Source: Candidatus Magnetobacterium casense (GTDB lineage Bacteria > Nitrospirota > Thermodesulfovibrionia > Thermodesulfovibrionales > Magnetobacteriaceae). Taken from it: a stretch of DNA of 64,000 bases. The stretch is taken from the NCBI RefSeq assembly GCF_000714715.1, contig NZ_JMFO01000003.1, forward strand, positions 186,001 through 250,000. Reading direction: 5' to 3'. The position numbers and the translations under genes were made by a program. Within the stretch, counting starts at the first letter, position 1; each line of letters begins with the position of its first letter. Positions 7,260 through 14,812 of the stretch are shown here, one piece after another. The notes beneath the pieces were generated by a model. The model did no database searches and was not told where the DNA came from. It saw nothing but the letters and a program-made list of their open reading frames with translations.

Positions 7260-8690
7260 ATGCTGTTTTACAGACCGAGGTTGGTGATAGCCGGGCTGCG
7301 GGGCGGAGGGGGTAAGACCACTCTTTCTATAGGACTCCTAATGCTGTTCAAGCAAGCCGGGTTAAACGTTGTCGCCTTTAAGAAAGGCCCCGACTATATC
7401 GATGCTGGATGGTTGGCTGCCGCATCCGGAAATCCCTGCTACAACCTCGATTCGTTTATAATCTCAGAGGACAGATTGCTGCAATCCTTTGTAGCACACT
7501 CCGAAGGCACCGACCTTGCGCTGATCGAGGGCAACAGGGGGTTGTTTGACGGCGTCGATGCCTATGGCACGTTTAGCACGGCGGCCCTGGCAAAGTCAAC
7601 GAACTCACCGGTTATCCTTGTGGTTGACTGCATCAAGACGACTACCACAGTCGGGGTCATAATCAAGGGTATCAGCGAGTTTGACGCCGACCTCTCCCTC
7701 AAGGGGGTCATCCTGAACTACGTCGCCAACGACAGACACAAAAACGTGATCCGCCAGGCCATCGAGCATCACTGCAACGTCCCGGTGCTGGGGACGATTG
7801 CCAAACGCTCCGATGCCGTTGTCCCAGAAAGACACATGGGGCTGGTGGCGCAACAGGAGCACGGGCAGGTCGATGCCGCCCTCGATGGCATCGCAACAAT
7901 GCTGAGGGCCGACATTGACATCGACGCCATAAGCGATATCGCCCACCAAGCCCCTGCCATCGACTGCGACATGCCGGATACGCAGACGAGCAGCATCCCC
8001 AGATATGACACGACCGTCAAAGTAGAGACAGCGGATCGCATCCGCATTGGCGTTATCAGAGACAGCGCATTTCAGTTCTACTACCCCGACAACCTGGAGG
8101 AGTTGGTCCGCTGCGGAGCTGACATCGTTGAGATCAGCGCAATTGAGCACTCCCGTCTGCCCGATATCGACGCCCTCTACATTGGGGGTGGCTTTCCCGA
8201 AACCAATGCCATCCTGCTGTCCAAAAACACCGCCTTCAGAGAACATCTCAAGTGGCTCATCGAGGACGGTCTGCCCGTGTATGCCGAGTGTGGCGGCCTC
8301 ATGTTCCTGGGCAGGAGTATCATCTACAACAATAAGACCTATCCGATGACCGGTATATTCCCTATGGATTTTGTGATGTCCCCCACACCTGCGGCACACG
8401 GTTACACGGTGGTAGAGGTGGTGGAGGAAAACCCTTATTTCCCCCCGGGCACTGTCCTCAAGGGACATGAATTCCACTACTCAAGCGTCACGGACGTTGG
8501 GCGCCTTGCAACGGCATTTAAGATGACACGTGGCAAGGGGATTGTCAGCGGCCCCGATGGCACAAGGTGTGACGGGGCCATATACAAAAACGTCCTCGCC
8601 TCCTATACACACCTCCATGCACTGGGCACAGAGCAGTGGGCAACAGGTGTCATCGGGGCAGCACGGAGAAGAAAAAAAGCACCCTCTTAA
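7260..8690 (+). CDS. cbiA: cobyrinate a,c-diamide synthase CbiA
   Basis: The product is 476 residues, typical for the family. The N-terminal dethiobiotin-synthetase-like domain carries GLRGGGGKTT (residues 12-21) and KKGPDYIDAGW. The C-terminal class I glutaminase-like domain has the nucleophile Cys344 in YAECGGLM and GHEFHYS. The enzyme uses ATP and glutamine to amidate cobyrinate (or sirohydrochlorin-type relatives such as CfbB; the anaerobic cobalamin role is more likely). No other cob/cbi gene and no cobalamin riboswitch are seen nearby. The last residues (RRRKKAPS) lie just before a repeat. Confidence 0.9.
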   Translation: MLFYRPRLVIAGLRGGGGKTTLSIGLLMLFKQAGLNVVAFKKGPDYIDAGWLAAASGNPCYNLDSFIISEDRLLQSFVAHSEGTDLALIEGNRGLFDGVDAYGTFSTAALAKSTNSPVILVVDCIKTTTTVGVIIKGISEFDADLSLKGVILNYVANDRHKNVIRQAIEHHCNVPVLGTIAKRSDAVVPERHMGLVAQQEHGQVDAALDGIATMLRADIDIDAISDIAHQAPAIDCDMPDTQTSSIPRYDTTVKVETADRIRIGVIRDSAFQFYYPDNLEELVRCGADIVEISAIEHSRLPDIDALYIGGGFPETNAILLSKNTAFREHLKWLIEDGLPVYAECGGLMFLGRSIIYNNKTYPMTGIFPMDFVMSPTPAAHGYTVVEVVEENPYFPPGTVLKGHEFHYSSVTDVGRLATAFKMTRGKGIVSGPDGTRCDGAIYKNVLASYTHLHALGTEQWATGVIGAARRRKKAPS

Positions 8691-8710
8691 AAAGGCATGG
8701 TAAAAATGGG

Positions 8711-8752
8711 AGCAAGGGGCTTCTTTGTGCCCGGGGCGGCTCACCCCCCCAA
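8711..8752 (-). repeat. GC-rich dispersed repeat, short copy 3
   Basis: In minus orientation it reads GGGGGGGTGAGCCGCCCC then GGGCACAAAGAAGCCCC, matching the second half of the family. It overlaps the last codons and stop of the M48/TerB gene and has the same orientation as that gene. Confidence 0.6.
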
Positions 8753-9919
8753 TGCCTGAGCCACCCTGCCCAGGCCATCAACCTCACTGGTGTTTAGCGC
8801 GCCATCGCAGATGGCAATCTGGCGGCAGATATCGAGTAACCGTGTGACATCGTTGCCCGATAGCGTCTTGATACCCCTGAGTTCTGCGATGACGCCGTCC
8901 CTGAAACGCCTGATGCCGGCCTTGCAGTTGGCGATAACCTCATCGATGTTGAGGTCAAATCCAGACTTGCCATTGAGTCTGCGTATAAATGACTCCTCTG
9001 CTGCATTGAGTTCGCCATCGCACACGGCAACATACAACAGGGACAACACCAAAAGCGACCCCCCCTCCCGACTCCTGAACACGCTGCCATACTCAAAGGG
9101 GTCACTGCCAATGAGCACCTTTGTGATCTGCGCATCTATATCGTCAAACCCTCTGAGCATGACCTTGTCCCTCTGCCCCCTGAGCGCTATGACGTCCAGT
9201 GCTACAAGCTCAAGGCTCTTGTACCGGATGGGGATCAACGGGTGCGTAGAGATGTCATCGGAGAGCCATTGAGCCTCGGATATGGCCTTGACTTCATTAT
9301 ACTGTGCCGACAGACAGCGAATAACCGCCTCATCGTCCTCCAGGCAAAGCCCCGACACCAGCTTGAAGAACGCACTTGCAGCCGACCTGAGGTTGCCGCA
9401 GCACAGAAGCCCAAGACGGTCGGCAGATATCTCACTGGCCTTGGACCAGCTTGATATCATGTGTATAAGCTCGTGAGGTATTTGCATTTCCCCGGAGAAG
9501 AAAAACCCTGCCGGTATCTTGTTGTGGCCAAAGATGACATGCCCCAGCTCATGACCAATGACAAAGGCTATCTCTCGTGTATCGAAGTCCTTGATGATCG
9601 ACGAGGACACCACAATGTTAAAGCAGTTTCCGGAGCAGTCTATAAAGGCGTTGTACTGGCTGTTTTGCTGGACGTAGAGGTTGCCCGTAAGTTCCACCCC
9701 AACATAGGTCAGACACTCCTGATAGAGCCTGTACAGGTCTGGCAACAGAGCCTCCGTGATCTTTGCCGAGGTGGACAACAGGTACCTCTTGCGCATGTAG
9801 TCTTCCCTGTCCTGGCCTATAGACCCCAGGATCGGGGATAGTGCGCTGCTGGAGTTGAGCTGATTAAACAACCACCGCTCATACTGGAAACGCAGGTTAT
9901 CCAGGTGACCCGTGTTCAA
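8741..9919 (-). CDS. M48-type metallopeptidase with C-terminal TerB-like domain
   Basis: The product is 392 residues and soluble. A zinc-peptidase site HELGH lies at residues 123-127 with a likely third ligand Glu in ASEISADRLG (about 161-170), the M48 pattern. The C-terminal 110 residues are all-helical, with two acidic LLYVAVCDGELN and QIAICDGALN motifs typical of TerB-like domains (metal-binding in tellurite-resistance systems). No membrane helices are evident, unlike HtpX. It closes a four-gene cluster with TerD and AIM24 proteins, so a role in ter-type stress or membrane-associated metal sensing is likely. The stop codon falls inside a GC-rich repeat. Confidence 0.8.
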   Translation of the reverse strand: MNTGHLDNLRFQYERWLFNQLNSSSALSPILGSIGQDREDYMRKRYLLSTSAKITEALLPDLYRLYQECLTYVGVELTGNLYVQQNSQYNAFIDCSGNCFNIVVSSSIIKDFDTREIAFVIGHELGHVIFGHNKIPAGFFFSGEMQIPHELIHMISSWSKASEISADRLGLLCCGNLRSAASAFFKLVSGLCLEDDEAVIRCLSAQYNEVKAISEAQWLSDDISTHPLIPIRYKSLELVALDVIALRGQRDKVMLRGFDDIDAQITKVLIGSDPFEYGSVFRSREGGSLLVLSLLYVAVCDGELNAAEESFIRRLNGKSGFDLNIDEVIANCKAGIRRFRDGVIAELRGIKTLSGNDVTRLLDICRQIAICDGALNTSEVDGLGRVAQALGG

Positions 9920-9931
9920 TGGATATCCCCC

Positions 9932-11122
9932 TCAGTCCTTCCTGCCCTCAACCCACCTCAGTCCCCAGTTATAGGCCTTGTCAAGGGCCTCGTGTCCGTT
10001 GACATACTGGACGACCTTGGTCACCTTAAGGGAGCCTCCGGATCGCTCAAACAAGGCTATGCCGCACATCTGCACGCCATCTTGTGTGTTGTCGAGGTTG
10101 ACGACGATGTCGGGTGAGCCGGGCTGCTTTATCGTCACCACGCCGTTGGCCTGTGTCCAGTTTGCAGCACCTTCGTAGATGTATGAGTAGATCAGGATGC
10201 GTTTGATGTCCTGGAGGTGATTGCCGTTAATGCGGAGGTTTTCGCCTTCGGACCATGCCCCGGTTCGATCATCGCCACAGTGGAAGATATAGGGGGGACT
10301 CTCAAATGAGCCAAAACTCTTGCCCAGGGGTTGGATGGCGCCTTTCTGACCGTTTGACAGCTCATACAGACATCCCAGGTCGAGGTCTATGCCGCCTCCG
10401 CTGCCGCCTCCACCCATCAGTTTGCTGAAGAAGCCGCCAGTCTGTTTTTGTTGTCCCTGATTCCAGTTGAGGTTCACCAACAGCTCTCCCACACCGCCAT
10501 CGGATTTGGTCTTGAGCTGGATGGAGTCACCCTTGGCCTTCAACACGATCTTTGAGGACAGCTTAAGCAGACTCGCCCCCGGTATCGTAGACTGGAAGGT
10601 CGGCATGTCGATGATGTGATTTTCGTTGACCAGCTTGGCCCCCATAAAGCCGGAGTTGTCTATCCTGGCAATGACGGCAACCGTGCCGGGTTGGGTTGAG
10701 TTCAGCGGTACGGCAACGGACTCACCCTTGTCATCGACTATCTGTACGTGCCCGTCGTAGTTGCTGAATGTGGAATGTTTGTTTTTCGATGCGTCCGTGA
10801 AATTGATCGTGCAGATGTAGACCTCTGCCATGTCATCGAGCCTGGTGATCCGCAACTCTTCTTCGTTGTCACCGCCCTTGGAGCCGACCCCGGCATCCGC
10901 ACTCAAGGCTATATAGGGAAAGGAGTTAAGCTCTCCCATTGAGCCGCCGGCGTAGTTGTCCGAAAACACGCCCCCAACACGGCCATCCTTGGTCTTGTAA
11001 AATGCCATCAGGTCAAGGTCTACGGCTGCAGACCACTTGAGTGTTACCTTCAACTGTTTCAGAGACAGGTATGCCTCCTCGCCCTTTTTCTTTAGCACTA
11101 TCTTTGACTTAATCTCTGCCAT
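9932..11122 (-). CDS. double TerD-domain stress protein
   Basis: The product is 396 residues with two TerD-like beta-sandwich domains (about 1-185 and 190-385). Each has a calcium-binding type acidic motif: AAVDLDLMAF in the first and GIDLDLGCLY in the second. The second domain carries a Gly-rich loop (about residues 228-243). TerD proteins bind calcium and belong to the ter chemical-stress system, often linked to tellurite resistance and phage inhibition. The first domain is closely similar to the single TerD protein at 11916-12479, suggesting duplication within the cluster. Confidence 0.88.
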   Translation of the reverse strand: MAEIKSKIVLKKKGEEAYLSLKQLKVTLKWSAAVDLDLMAFYKTKDGRVGGVFSDNYAGGSMGELNSFPYIALSADAGVGSKGGDNEEELRITRLDDMAEVYICTINFTDASKNKHSTFSNYDGHVQIVDDKGESVAVPLNSTQPGTVAVIARIDNSGFMGAKLVNENHIIDMPTFQSTIPGASLLKLSSKIVLKAKGDSIQLKTKSDGGVGELLVNLNWNQGQQKQTGGFFSKLMGGGGSGGGIDLDLGCLYELSNGQKGAIQPLGKSFGSFESPPYIFHCGDDRTGAWSEGENLRINGNHLQDIKRILIYSYIYEGAANWTQANGVVTIKQPGSPDIVVNLDNTQDGVQMCGIALFERSGGSLKVTKVVQYVNGHEALDKAYNWGLRWVEGRKD

Positions 11123-11147
11123 AGTTCAACGATTTCCTCCTGATTGT

Positions 11148-11894
11148 TTATGACCCCGTGCGTATAAACTGCCTGATCCACTGGCCGAACCCCTGGGGGT
11201 TTCTGGTCTGGATCAAGACCCTGCCAGGCCCCCTGAAACGGCACACCATCCCCTCACCCGAAGTAAAAGAAGATATCCATCCCGAAGATGCCTTCTCTAT
11301 CGTGTAGACAACACTTTCGGGCCATGCCACAAGGTGGCCGTTATCGACAATCATCTCCTCCCCCGCCGGTATATCCAGGGCGTGGATGGCTCCATATGAG
11401 CTGACAAATAGGGTGCCGGAACCGCCGACCTTTATTACAAAAAAACCCTCTCCGGAAAACAGCCCCTTTGCCAGATTCTGCATCTTGGTGGTAATCACCA
11501 CCTCATTAGAAGCGGCAAAAAAACCGTCCTTCTGTATAATGTAGTTAGTCCTGCCGTCCAACTGCAACTCCATGATATCCCCCGGGACCACGGGAGACAT
11601 CAGTACTTCGCCATGACCACGCCGTGCGGTGAGCGTCTGAAAGAAGAACTTCTCTCCGGAGAGCATCCTCCCCAGACCGCCCAACACGCCACCCTCCAAC
11701 TTGCCTTCCACGTCGATTGTACTGCTCATGGCCACCATCGCATCCGACTCTGCCTTTATTATTTCGCCAGCCTTGAGGCGGTATCGCAGCATCGTAAATG
11801 CCCCGCGATACAGGTACTCATAGGGCACGGTAGGTGACGGTGTTGGTGACGGCTGCGGTCTGATGTCCATTTTGTCTGCAAAGAAATCTACCAT
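11148..11894 (-). CDS. AIM24 / TIGR00266-type beta-helical protein
   Basis: The product is 248 residues. After a Pro-rich N-terminal linker (about residues 10-25) comes the AIM24 domain, recognised by LKAGEIIKAESDAMVAMS, the Gly-rich LEGGVLGGLGRMLSGEKFF and the final RGPGRVLIQTRNP. These proteins form a trimeric beta-structure; their biochemical role is unknown, but they commonly sit in ter-type clusters. Here it lies between two TerD genes on the same strand, 21-25 bases apart, consistent with one transcript. Confidence 0.85.
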   Translation of the reverse strand: MVDFFADKMDIRPQPSPTPSPTVPYEYLYRGAFTMLRYRLKAGEIIKAESDAMVAMSSTIDVEGKLEGGVLGGLGRMLSGEKFFFQTLTARRGHGEVLMSPVVPGDIMELQLDGRTNYIIQKDGFFAASNEVVITTKMQNLAKGLFSGEGFFVIKVGGSGTLFVSSYGAIHALDIPAGEEMIVDNGHLVAWPESVVYTIEKASSGWISSFTSGEGMVCRFRGPGRVLIQTRNPQGFGQWIRQFIRTGS

Positions 11895-11915
11895 AATGAT
11901 ATTTGTCCTGTCCGT

Positions 11916-12479
11916 CTACTTTATTAAAAGATTGCCGGCGGGTATGGTGCTGACAAATGTCTCCAGGCTCATGATGCGGTTTTCGTTGATCAATTTTGGC
12001 CCCATTGCGCCGGTGTTGTCGATCTTTGCAACAAGGGCTACCGTACCTTTTTCGGGCGAGTTTAGGTGCACCGAAAAGGACTCTCCCTTGTCATCCATGA
12101 TCACGATACCGCCATCATACTTGTTAAACGCCGATTCTATCTTTTTGCTGGCGTCGTCATAGTTCAGCACGATGATGTAGATTTCAGCGATTTCATCGAG
12201 TTTGGCAATGCGCAAGACCTCTTGTTTATCGCCGCTGCTTCCGCCGACGCCCTCATCTCCGGTGTGCTGGATGTAGGGAAACTCATTGAGAGTTCCCAGG
12301 GAACCGCCAAGCTGGTCAGTAAAGATACCGCCGGTGCGACCATCCTTAGTCTTGTAAAACGTCATAAGGTCAAGGTCTACATTGGCCGACCACTTTAATG
12401 TCACCATTAACTGTTTTACTGGTATATAGGCCTCGTCACCCTTGCTCTTGAGACTAATCTTTGCCTTAAGCTCTGCCAT
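11916..12479 (-). CDS. TerD-family stress protein
   Basis: The product is 187 residues, one TerD domain. Key features are LKWSANVDLDLMTFYKTKDG near residue 28-47, with the acidic pair for calcium, and VALVAKIDNTG in the last third. A clear AGGAGG site lies 6-8 bases before the ATG. It is the first gene of the TerD / AIM24 / double TerD / M48-TerB cluster. The likely promoter is at 12616-12646 and the leader contains a CTATGAG..CTCATAG inverted repeat (12514-12534) that could be an operator or hairpin. Confidence 0.88.
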   Translation of the reverse strand: MAELKAKISLKSKGDEAYIPVKQLMVTLKWSANVDLDLMTFYKTKDGRTGGIFTDQLGGSLGTLNEFPYIQHTGDEGVGGSSGDKQEVLRIAKLDEIAEIYIIVLNYDDASKKIESAFNKYDGGIVIMDDKGESFSVHLNSPEKGTVALVAKIDNTGAMGPKLINENRIMSLETFVSTIPAGNLLIK

Positions 12480-12615
12480 AACAATCCTCCTGATTCTTTT
12501 GTGATACTGAAATCTATGAGCACCATACTCATAGTTGTTGTTGAGCCGATATGCTGATTATTAGGTATTCATTACTCCACATCTGTTATATTAATTTAAC
12601 AATACCATATTCTAT

Positions 12616-12646
12616 ACCATACCACATCTGGCGGTACAATTGTCAA
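12616..12646 (-). promoter_or_regulatory. candidate promoter of the TerD cluster
   Basis: On the minus strand a consensus TTGACA (12641-12646) is followed after 19 bases by TATGGT (12616-12621) preceded by TGG, an extended -10 form. The leader to the TerD start is about 130 bases. The -35 is perfect but the spacing is long. Confidence 0.4.
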
Positions 12647-12755
12647 GTTTTACATACACACAACTTCAGATAGAAGGACAATGCGTCGGACAAACACAAC
12701 AGCACGCTACCATCTGCTACCGCTTGTTCCTCACACGGAGGAACGCTCAACACAT

Positions 12756-13202
12756 TCAGAGGCTGCTGGTTATTATGCTGCCGGTTGCCTCCGACGTCAG
12801 ATGAAACTCTATCCTGATGCGCTTATCTCTGAGGTGTTTTTCAATTAATCTCTTGGTGGTATTGCTTAAACGGCGCAGACAATCAAACCTCTTCTGCTTG
12901 TACATAAACTCAAAGACCTCATCCGTGGAGGCGGTCAACAACACCTCCTTACACTCAGGGATCACCGAGGCCAGAAACGCCAGGACTTCCTCAGCGGCAG
13001 GGTCATATTTCCACAACGCCAGAGCGATCATGCCACGACACTGCGCAGCCACCGATACCGTCGCCCCACCGTGGACCTCCAACCCCTGTAACACTCCTAT
13101 CAGATCGTCACCGGCTGGGACATAGACATCGTCATCGAAGTGAAAAAGCTCTCTGTGTATCTGCATGGAGACAGGGTGATCGTATATCACAATTGGTTTC
13201 AT
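12756..13202 (-). CDS. conserved-looking protein of unknown function
   Basis: The product is 148 residues, soluble, mixed alpha/beta. It has an acidic N-terminal section (HFDDDVYVPAGDD, about residues 21-33) and a basic C-terminal helix (about 100-130, rich in Arg and Lys). I do not recognise a family. It starts 5 bases after the stop of the RlmD-type gene, so it is the last gene of the galT-kinase-regulator-methylase operon. The upstream neighbours give no clear hint of function. Confidence 0.65.
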   Translation of the reverse strand: MKPIVIYDHPVSMQIHRELFHFDDDVYVPAGDDLIGVLQGLEVHGGATVSVAAQCRGMIALALWKYDPAAEEVLAFLASVIPECKEVLLTASTDEVFEFMYKQKRFDCLRRLSNTTKRLIEKHLRDKRIRIEFHLTSEATGSIITSSL

Positions 13203-13207
13203 AAAGA

Positions 13208-14440
13208 CTACCTCCTGTTTAATATCCCCAAGACTTCGCAGTGATACGTGTTGGGAAACATGTCAACAAGCCTGACTGACGCCAACGTGTACTCTTTACC
13301 CAGCTTGTGTATATCCCTGGCAAAGGTGGCCGGGTTACACGAAACGTAGGCAATCCTCTGGGGACTGAGGGCCAGGAGCCGTAAAACCCCTGCCGTAGTA
13401 AGACCAACTCTTGGAGGGTCAACGATTACGATGTCGTACCTGGCGGTCTTTTTATCGCTGCGGGTTGCTTCTGTTTCCTTGATTTTTTCCAGTGGACGTG
13501 AAATATATCTGATGTTCTTGAGGTTGTTGTCTTCGATGTTTCTCTTACCGTCTGCAATGGCGTAGGGGTTGTTCTCAAGGACGGTGGCACCACGACAGCG
13601 CAAGGATAAGGGGAGGGAGAAGTTCCCCGCCCCCCCGTAGGCATCCAGAATGCTCATGCCATCTATATTTCCAAGCGCCTCGGAGAGCTGTTGTATCAGG
13701 CGCAGGTTCAACTCCCAGTTTGACTGGAAAAACGTCTGCACACTGACCACGTAACTCAATTCTCCGAGCATAAACCTGCAACTGGTGACTCCAACAGAGG
13801 GGCCACTCTCTAAGACCGCACCATCAAAGCCAACGTCCAGGAAGAAATCCAGGCGCCCCTCATCGACATCCGCACCCTTGACGTAGGCTATCGTGTTTTC
13901 TCCGGAGAGGATGTGTATCTCCCTGATGCCCCTGACAAACCGCGCTCCACTGAGCTTTCTCAGCAGAGCGTTTATGCTTGCCTTGCATATAAAGCACTCT
14001 TGCACGGATACAACATCCCTGGAGTCTTCCTTGTAGAACCCTATTGTGCCATCATCGGCCAGCTTAAACTGTGCCTTGCTCCTGTAATGCCACTGTTGAC
14101 CTGCAAGGGTTGCTTCCAAGGCGATATCAGTTTTTCCGATCCGCTTAAGGCAGTCTGTGACGATCTCCTCTTTGATCGCAAGCTGACGCTCATAGGAGAT
14201 ATGTTGATAGTGACAGCCTCCGCATACCGAAAACACCGGACATATAGCCTCCACGCGGTCCTCGGAGCCGTGCAGTATCTCTATCGCATCGGCAATAGAG
14301 TAGTCCCGCTTTTGTTCCCTTAACTGCGCAACAACCCTCTCACCGGGTATGGTGCCCCTGACAAAGACGACACCATTGTGCCGGCTAAGACACAATCCCC
14401 CATACAACGGGGCTTCAGTCTCCAGCTCTACCTGTTCCAT
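13208..14440 (-). CDS. rlmD: 23S rRNA (uracil-5)-methyltransferase, RlmD/RumA type
   Basis: The product is 410 residues. An N-terminal TRAM-like RNA-binding domain (about 1-55) precedes an iron-sulfur motif with Cys67, Cys73 and Cys76 (CPVFSVCGGC) and a fourth Cys near residue 150. The SAM domain has LDAYGGAGNFSLPL and IVDPPRVGL, and the catalytic Cys368 lies in YVSCNPATFARD. The family forms m5U in 23S rRNA or tRNA; the exact position (1939 or 747) cannot be told. It follows the response regulator by 27 bases on the same transcript. Confidence 0.88.
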   Translation of the reverse strand: MEQVELETEAPLYGGLCLSRHNGVVFVRGTIPGERVVAQLREQKRDYSIADAIEILHGSEDRVEAICPVFSVCGGCHYQHISYERQLAIKEEIVTDCLKRIGKTDIALEATLAGQQWHYRSKAQFKLADDGTIGFYKEDSRDVVSVQECFICKASINALLRKLSGARFVRGIREIHILSGENTIAYVKGADVDEGRLDFFLDVGFDGAVLESGPSVGVTSCRFMLGELSYVVSVQTFFQSNWELNLRLIQQLSEALGNIDGMSILDAYGGAGNFSLPLSLRCRGATVLENNPYAIADGKRNIEDNNLKNIRYISRPLEKIKETEATRSDKKTARYDIVIVDPPRVGLTTAGVLRLLALSPQRIAYVSCNPATFARDIHKLGKEYTLASVRLVDMFPNTYHCEVLGILNRR

Positions 14441-14467
14441 TTCTTGGCGCTCCAGGACGCTCCTGGC

Positions 14468-14812
14468 TCAGGACAACAGCTTCTTGATCGTGTTCTTAAG
14501 TTCCGTCATGTCGGAGGACTTTACCACATAGGCATCCGAGGCCCACACCGAAAAGTCATCACGGTAGTCATAGGCCGTTGACATGATTATGGGCAGGTCC
14601 GGTTTCTTTTCCTTCATCCGACGCAGCACCTCTATGCCATCCATCCCGGGCATCAGTATATCCAGCGTTACTATACCTATGTCCTCCTTGTCAAATATCT
14701 CAAGGGCCTCCTTGCCGGAACTCGCTACATACACATCGTACTTCTCATCCTCCAGCTCCATCTTGTACAGGTCTCTAAGGTGAGGGTCATCATCGACTAT
14801 TAATACCTTCAT
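14468..14812 (-). CDS. single-domain response regulator
   Basis: The product is 114 residues, one receiver domain. The acidic triad is D7-D9, the phosphoacceptor is Asp51 in TLDILMPGMDG, and the conserved Thr/Ser and Lys appear in MSTAYDY and YVVKSSD. There is no output domain, so it probably acts by protein contact or as a phosphorelay shuttle. Its ATG immediately abuts the stop of the histidine kinase gene, making that kinase the obvious partner. Confidence 0.92.
   Translation of the reverse strand: MKVLIVDDDPHLRDLYKMELEDEKYDVYVASSGKEALEIFDKEDIGIVTLDILMPGMDGIEVLRRMKEKKPDLPIIMSTAYDYRDDFSVWASDAYVVKSSDMTELKNTIKKLLS

Noticed and set aside
7605-8477. 290-codon minus-strand frame inside cbiA
   Set aside because: Shadow of a well-recognised gene in GC-rich sequence.
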